Source: Mobilisporobacter senegalensis (GTDB taxonomy: Bacteria; Bacillota; Clostridia; Lachnospirales; Lachnospiraceae). From it: 64,000 nucleotides of DNA. The DNA lies in the NCBI RefSeq assembly GCF_003752155.1, contig NZ_RJVG01000006.1, forward strand, positions 62,001 through 126,000, written 5' to 3'. Both the position numbers and the translations under genes were made by a program. Of the stretch, positions 62,096-64,000 are shown piece by piece; position 1 is the stretch's first letter; each line of letters begins with the position of its first letter. The notes beneath the pieces are model-generated. The model saw only the letters and a list, made by a program, of their open reading frames with translations, was not told where the DNA came from and did no database searches.

Positions 62096-62136
62096 AAAAG
62101 CTACTATTATATTCATTCCAGTAATATAATAGTAGC
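62096..62136 (-). terminator. Terminator after the second lacI gene
   Basis: GCTACTATTATATT pairs with its complement around a 9-nt loop and is followed by TTTTTATATTT on the minus strand, 39 bp after the stop codon. Confidence 0.88.
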
Positions 62137-62174
62137 CGTATTTACATTCAAAATCTTTATTGATATGGAAAAGA

Positions 62175-63206
62175 TTATTTGATTTTTCTTATAGAGTCTC
62201 TGATTATCAGTTCTGGTTTTAATATAACTGTTTTTCTTTCACTTGATTTCTTCTGTAAAGCCTCAAGAACCATCTCAGCACAGATCATACCTTTTTTCAT
62301 AATATCTTGCTTCATGGTGGTTAACCCAGGGGTTACATAACTTGCAAATTTGATATCATCAAACCCAATGATAGAATAATCCCCTGGGATATCTTTATTG
62401 TTTTCACGGAAAGCTTTCATAAGACCAATAGCCATAATATCTGCAATAGCAAAGATTGCAGTGGCCTTTATCTTCCTTTTCAGCAATTCAATGCCAGCCT
62501 TATATCCACCTTCAAAATTTACATGTTCTTCAATAAAATATTCTTCTTTTACCTCTAGATCAGCTTCTTCCAATGCTTGAAGATATCCTAAATAACGTTG
62601 ATTATTCAATGGGCTCTTTTTTAAACTGCCTGTTACAAATGCAATTTCTGTATGCCCCATCTCTATCAAATGCTTTGTCGCTAAATATCCACCCAATTTA
62701 TCTTCTACCATTACCCTGTGGAAATCTTTTGTATAATCTTCATATGCATCTGTTAAAGCTATGGGGATATCAAGATTTTTAATCTCTTTTAATAAACTGT
62801 GGGGATATACCCCTAACATGATAATTCCATCTAATCTTCTGCGTTGAATCCAGTCTTTATATTGTCTGTCTGTTTCAACTCCTGAAAATAGAATGTCATA
62901 TCCTTCTTTTCGGATTACATATTCTACGCCGCTGATAAATTCACCAAAGAACGGATTATTTAATAAAACACCAGGGATATCTCCTTTTTCTGTAATTGGT
63001 AAGGTAACACCAATTAACTTGGAATCTCCATTGGACAGACACCTTGCAGTCAAACTTGGTTCATATTCTAATTCTTCAATGGCCTCCATAATACGTTGCT
63101 TTGTTTCTGGTGATAATTTATCTTTGCCATTTAATGCATATGAAACAGACGCAACAGAAACACCAGCATGTTTTGCAACATCACGAATCGTGATCTTTTT
63201 TTCCAT
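62175..63206 (-). CDS. LacI-family transcriptional regulator
   Basis: A 343-residue LacI/GalR protein. I start at ATG 63206 (AGGAGG 8 nt upstream); the ATG two codons earlier is too close to the ribosome site. The HTH is TIRDVAKHAGVSVASVSYAL and the effector domain carries FAIADIMAIGLMKAF and TTMKQDIMKKG. No sugar genes are adjacent, so the regulon is unknown. Its promoter overlaps a possible autoregulatory dyad. Confidence 0.93.
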   Translation of the reverse strand: MEKKITIRDVAKHAGVSVASVSYALNGKDKLSPETKQRIMEAIEELEYEPSLTARCLSNGDSKLIGVTLPITEKGDIPGVLLNNPFFGEFISGVEYVIRKEGYDILFSGVETDRQYKDWIQRRRLDGIIMLGVYPHSLLKEIKNLDIPIALTDAYEDYTKDFHRVMVEDKLGGYLATKHLIEMGHTEIAFVTGSLKKSPLNNQRYLGYLQALEEADLEVKEEYFIEEHVNFEGGYKAGIELLKRKIKATAIFAIADIMAIGLMKAFRENNKDIPGDYSIIGFDDIKFASYVTPGLTTMKQDIMKKGMICAEMVLEALQKKSSERKTVILKPELIIRDSIRKIK

Positions 63207-63239
63207 CTGCATCTCCTCCTTAGCATTTTTTGTATACTA

Positions 63240-63299
63240 TGAAACCTTATAATGGTTCAATCTATCTGCTATTGTAGATAATCCCGCACCTTAAGTCAA
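63240..63299 (-). promoter_or_regulatory. Promoter and possible operator of the second lacI gene
   Basis: TTGACT, 17 nt, TACAAT on the minus strand (63271-63299). Just downstream, TGAACC-N7-GGTTTCA (63240-63260) is a dyad that could allow autorepression. Confidence 0.75.
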
Positions 63300-63304
63300 T
63301 AGTT

Positions 63305-64000
63305 TTATTTTATATTGAACGAAGTTTTTATGATACGTTTCTGACCATTAATAGCTACTGTTGTAGATATTGTTACCCTGCCTTTCTTTTTCCCGGTTAC
63401 TGTCCCATTGGCAGATACCGTTGCCAATTTTACATTACTGGATTTATGGCTTACTATAGCCTGTACTATAGCTTTATCTTTTGATTTGGACATACTTCTT
63501 ACAATTTGAATAGTATCCGGCACTTTGATTAATATCTGGGATTTTGCACTTGAACTGCTTTTTCTATCTAAGGTTTTATCAGAGGCATTTACAGTAATCT
63601 GGTTTAATAAACTCGTAGTAACTTTACTGCTCGCTGCCCTAGGTAATAATAGATATTTACCTCCGGCTGCAATATTAATTGTTATATATCCATTTTTATC
63701 GATCTTAGCCTGGTTTGTTGGCAATATGTCTAATTTTTTATTTTGGGAATTATATCGATATATATATACTTTGCTGCCGACTTTTATCCCGGCTAAATCT
63801 TTAATATATATTTTTACTTTTGCAGATGCTGGGAATACTGTATCTTGACTAAAATCAAGAGTGATTCCATCTTTGCTTCTCTTATCCTGCTCCAATAACG
63901 ATTGAATATCATTGCTATCCTGGCTCATTACAGATGATGTATGTAACAATAAATTAATGTCATTCATTTTTCTTTTTGTTTGCTTTAATAGTTCCCCATC
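63305..64000 (-). CDS. C-terminal part of a surface protein with Big_2-like domain
   Basis: The frame is open to the right edge, with 11 more codons beyond the first internal ATG, so this is the C-terminus of a longer protein. The last 90 residues resemble a bacterial Ig-like group 2 domain (SSNVKLATVSANGTVTGKKK, then GRVTISTTV). The preceding part is beta-rich (VKIYIKDLAGIKVGSKVYIY, then GGKYLLLP), typical of exported adhesin- or hydrolase-associated proteins. The N-terminal function cannot be seen. Confidence 0.72.
   Translation of the reverse strand, partial: DGELLKQTKRKMNDINLLLHTSSVMSQDSNDIQSLLEQDKRSKDGITLDFSQDTVFPASAKVKIYIKDLAGIKVGSKVYIYRYNSQNKKLDILPTNQAKIDKNGYITINIAAGGKYLLLPRAASSKVTTSLLNQITVNASDKTLDRKSSSSAKSQILIKVPDTIQIVRSMSKSKDKAIVQAIVSHKSSNVKLATVSANGTVTGKKKGRVTISTTVAINGQKRIIKTSFNIK

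Noticed and set aside
1-64000. CRISPR arrays, tRNA or rRNA genes, prophage modules
   Set aside because: No regularly spaced repeats, no conserved tRNA/rRNA segments and no phage structural or integrase genes were recognised.

Overview
The window looks like a chromosomal segment of an anaerobic, spore-forming, motile low-GC Firmicute, most likely a Lachnospiraceae / Clostridium cluster XIVa relative. Reasons: AT-rich DNA, strong AGGAGG ribosome sites, TTG and GTG starts, a CotF-like coat protein, a Csp-like subtilase, FliK-like and PilZ motility genes, and an LplABC-type sugar importer with no local ATPase. No rRNA, tRNA, CRISPR array or prophage was seen. Most genes are on the minus strand.

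Layout. 0-2.7 kb: sigma-54 (rpoN) and a sigma-54-dependent activator cut by the window edge. 2.8-6.7 kb: purine genes in the order purC-purF-purB, with a tiny ORF overlapping the purC start. 6.9-13.7 kb: a GH3 lipoprotein, a subtilase with complete triad, a coiled-coil protein, and a capA-glycosyltransferase pair. 13.8-29.7 kb is an accessory region: two GNAT genes, a DUF2975-XRE-DUF4173 operon, an intact IS30-type element, a glycine-riboswitch-controlled AGCS symporter, a CotF-like gene, a Mef(A)-like efflux gene with a complete attenuation leader, a UvrC-like nuclease, an XRE/membrane-protein pair, and remnants of a CBM9-like gene and of a response regulator.

29.0-48.2 kb is a large sugar locus. 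Reading on the minus strand from a LacI-flanked control region: zinc-ribbon protein, DUF4832 glycosidase-like protein, NAT_N/GNAT_C-type acyltransferase, a degenerate DUF4832 paralogue, MFS transporter, Gfo/Idh oxidoreductase, two permeases, solute-binding lipoprotein, a structured terminator region, then nagB, ROK kinase, sugar nucleotidyltransferase, hexosamine 1-kinase-like gene, galE, a chemoreceptor and a CBM9-like protein. The inference is uptake and catabolism of an N-acetylhexosamine-containing glycan coupled to chemotaxis. The sugar-releasing step has no recognised enzyme; the DUF4832 and acyltransferase genes are the uncharacterised part.

48.2-64 kb: a cluster of palindromes, gltD-gltB with a very promoter-proximal attenuator, a FliK-like gene behind a sigma-D-like promoter, a PilZ gene, a complete BceRS-BceAB peptide-antibiotic sensing/detoxification module with a matching operator, a second LacI regulator, and the C-terminal part of a surface protein with a Big_2-like domain.

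The most interesting regulatory finds are the Mef leader peptide ending in RLR, the shared 69-bp promoter/palindrome in front of two XRE operons, the gltB attenuator, and a dispersed repeat coupled to terminators.
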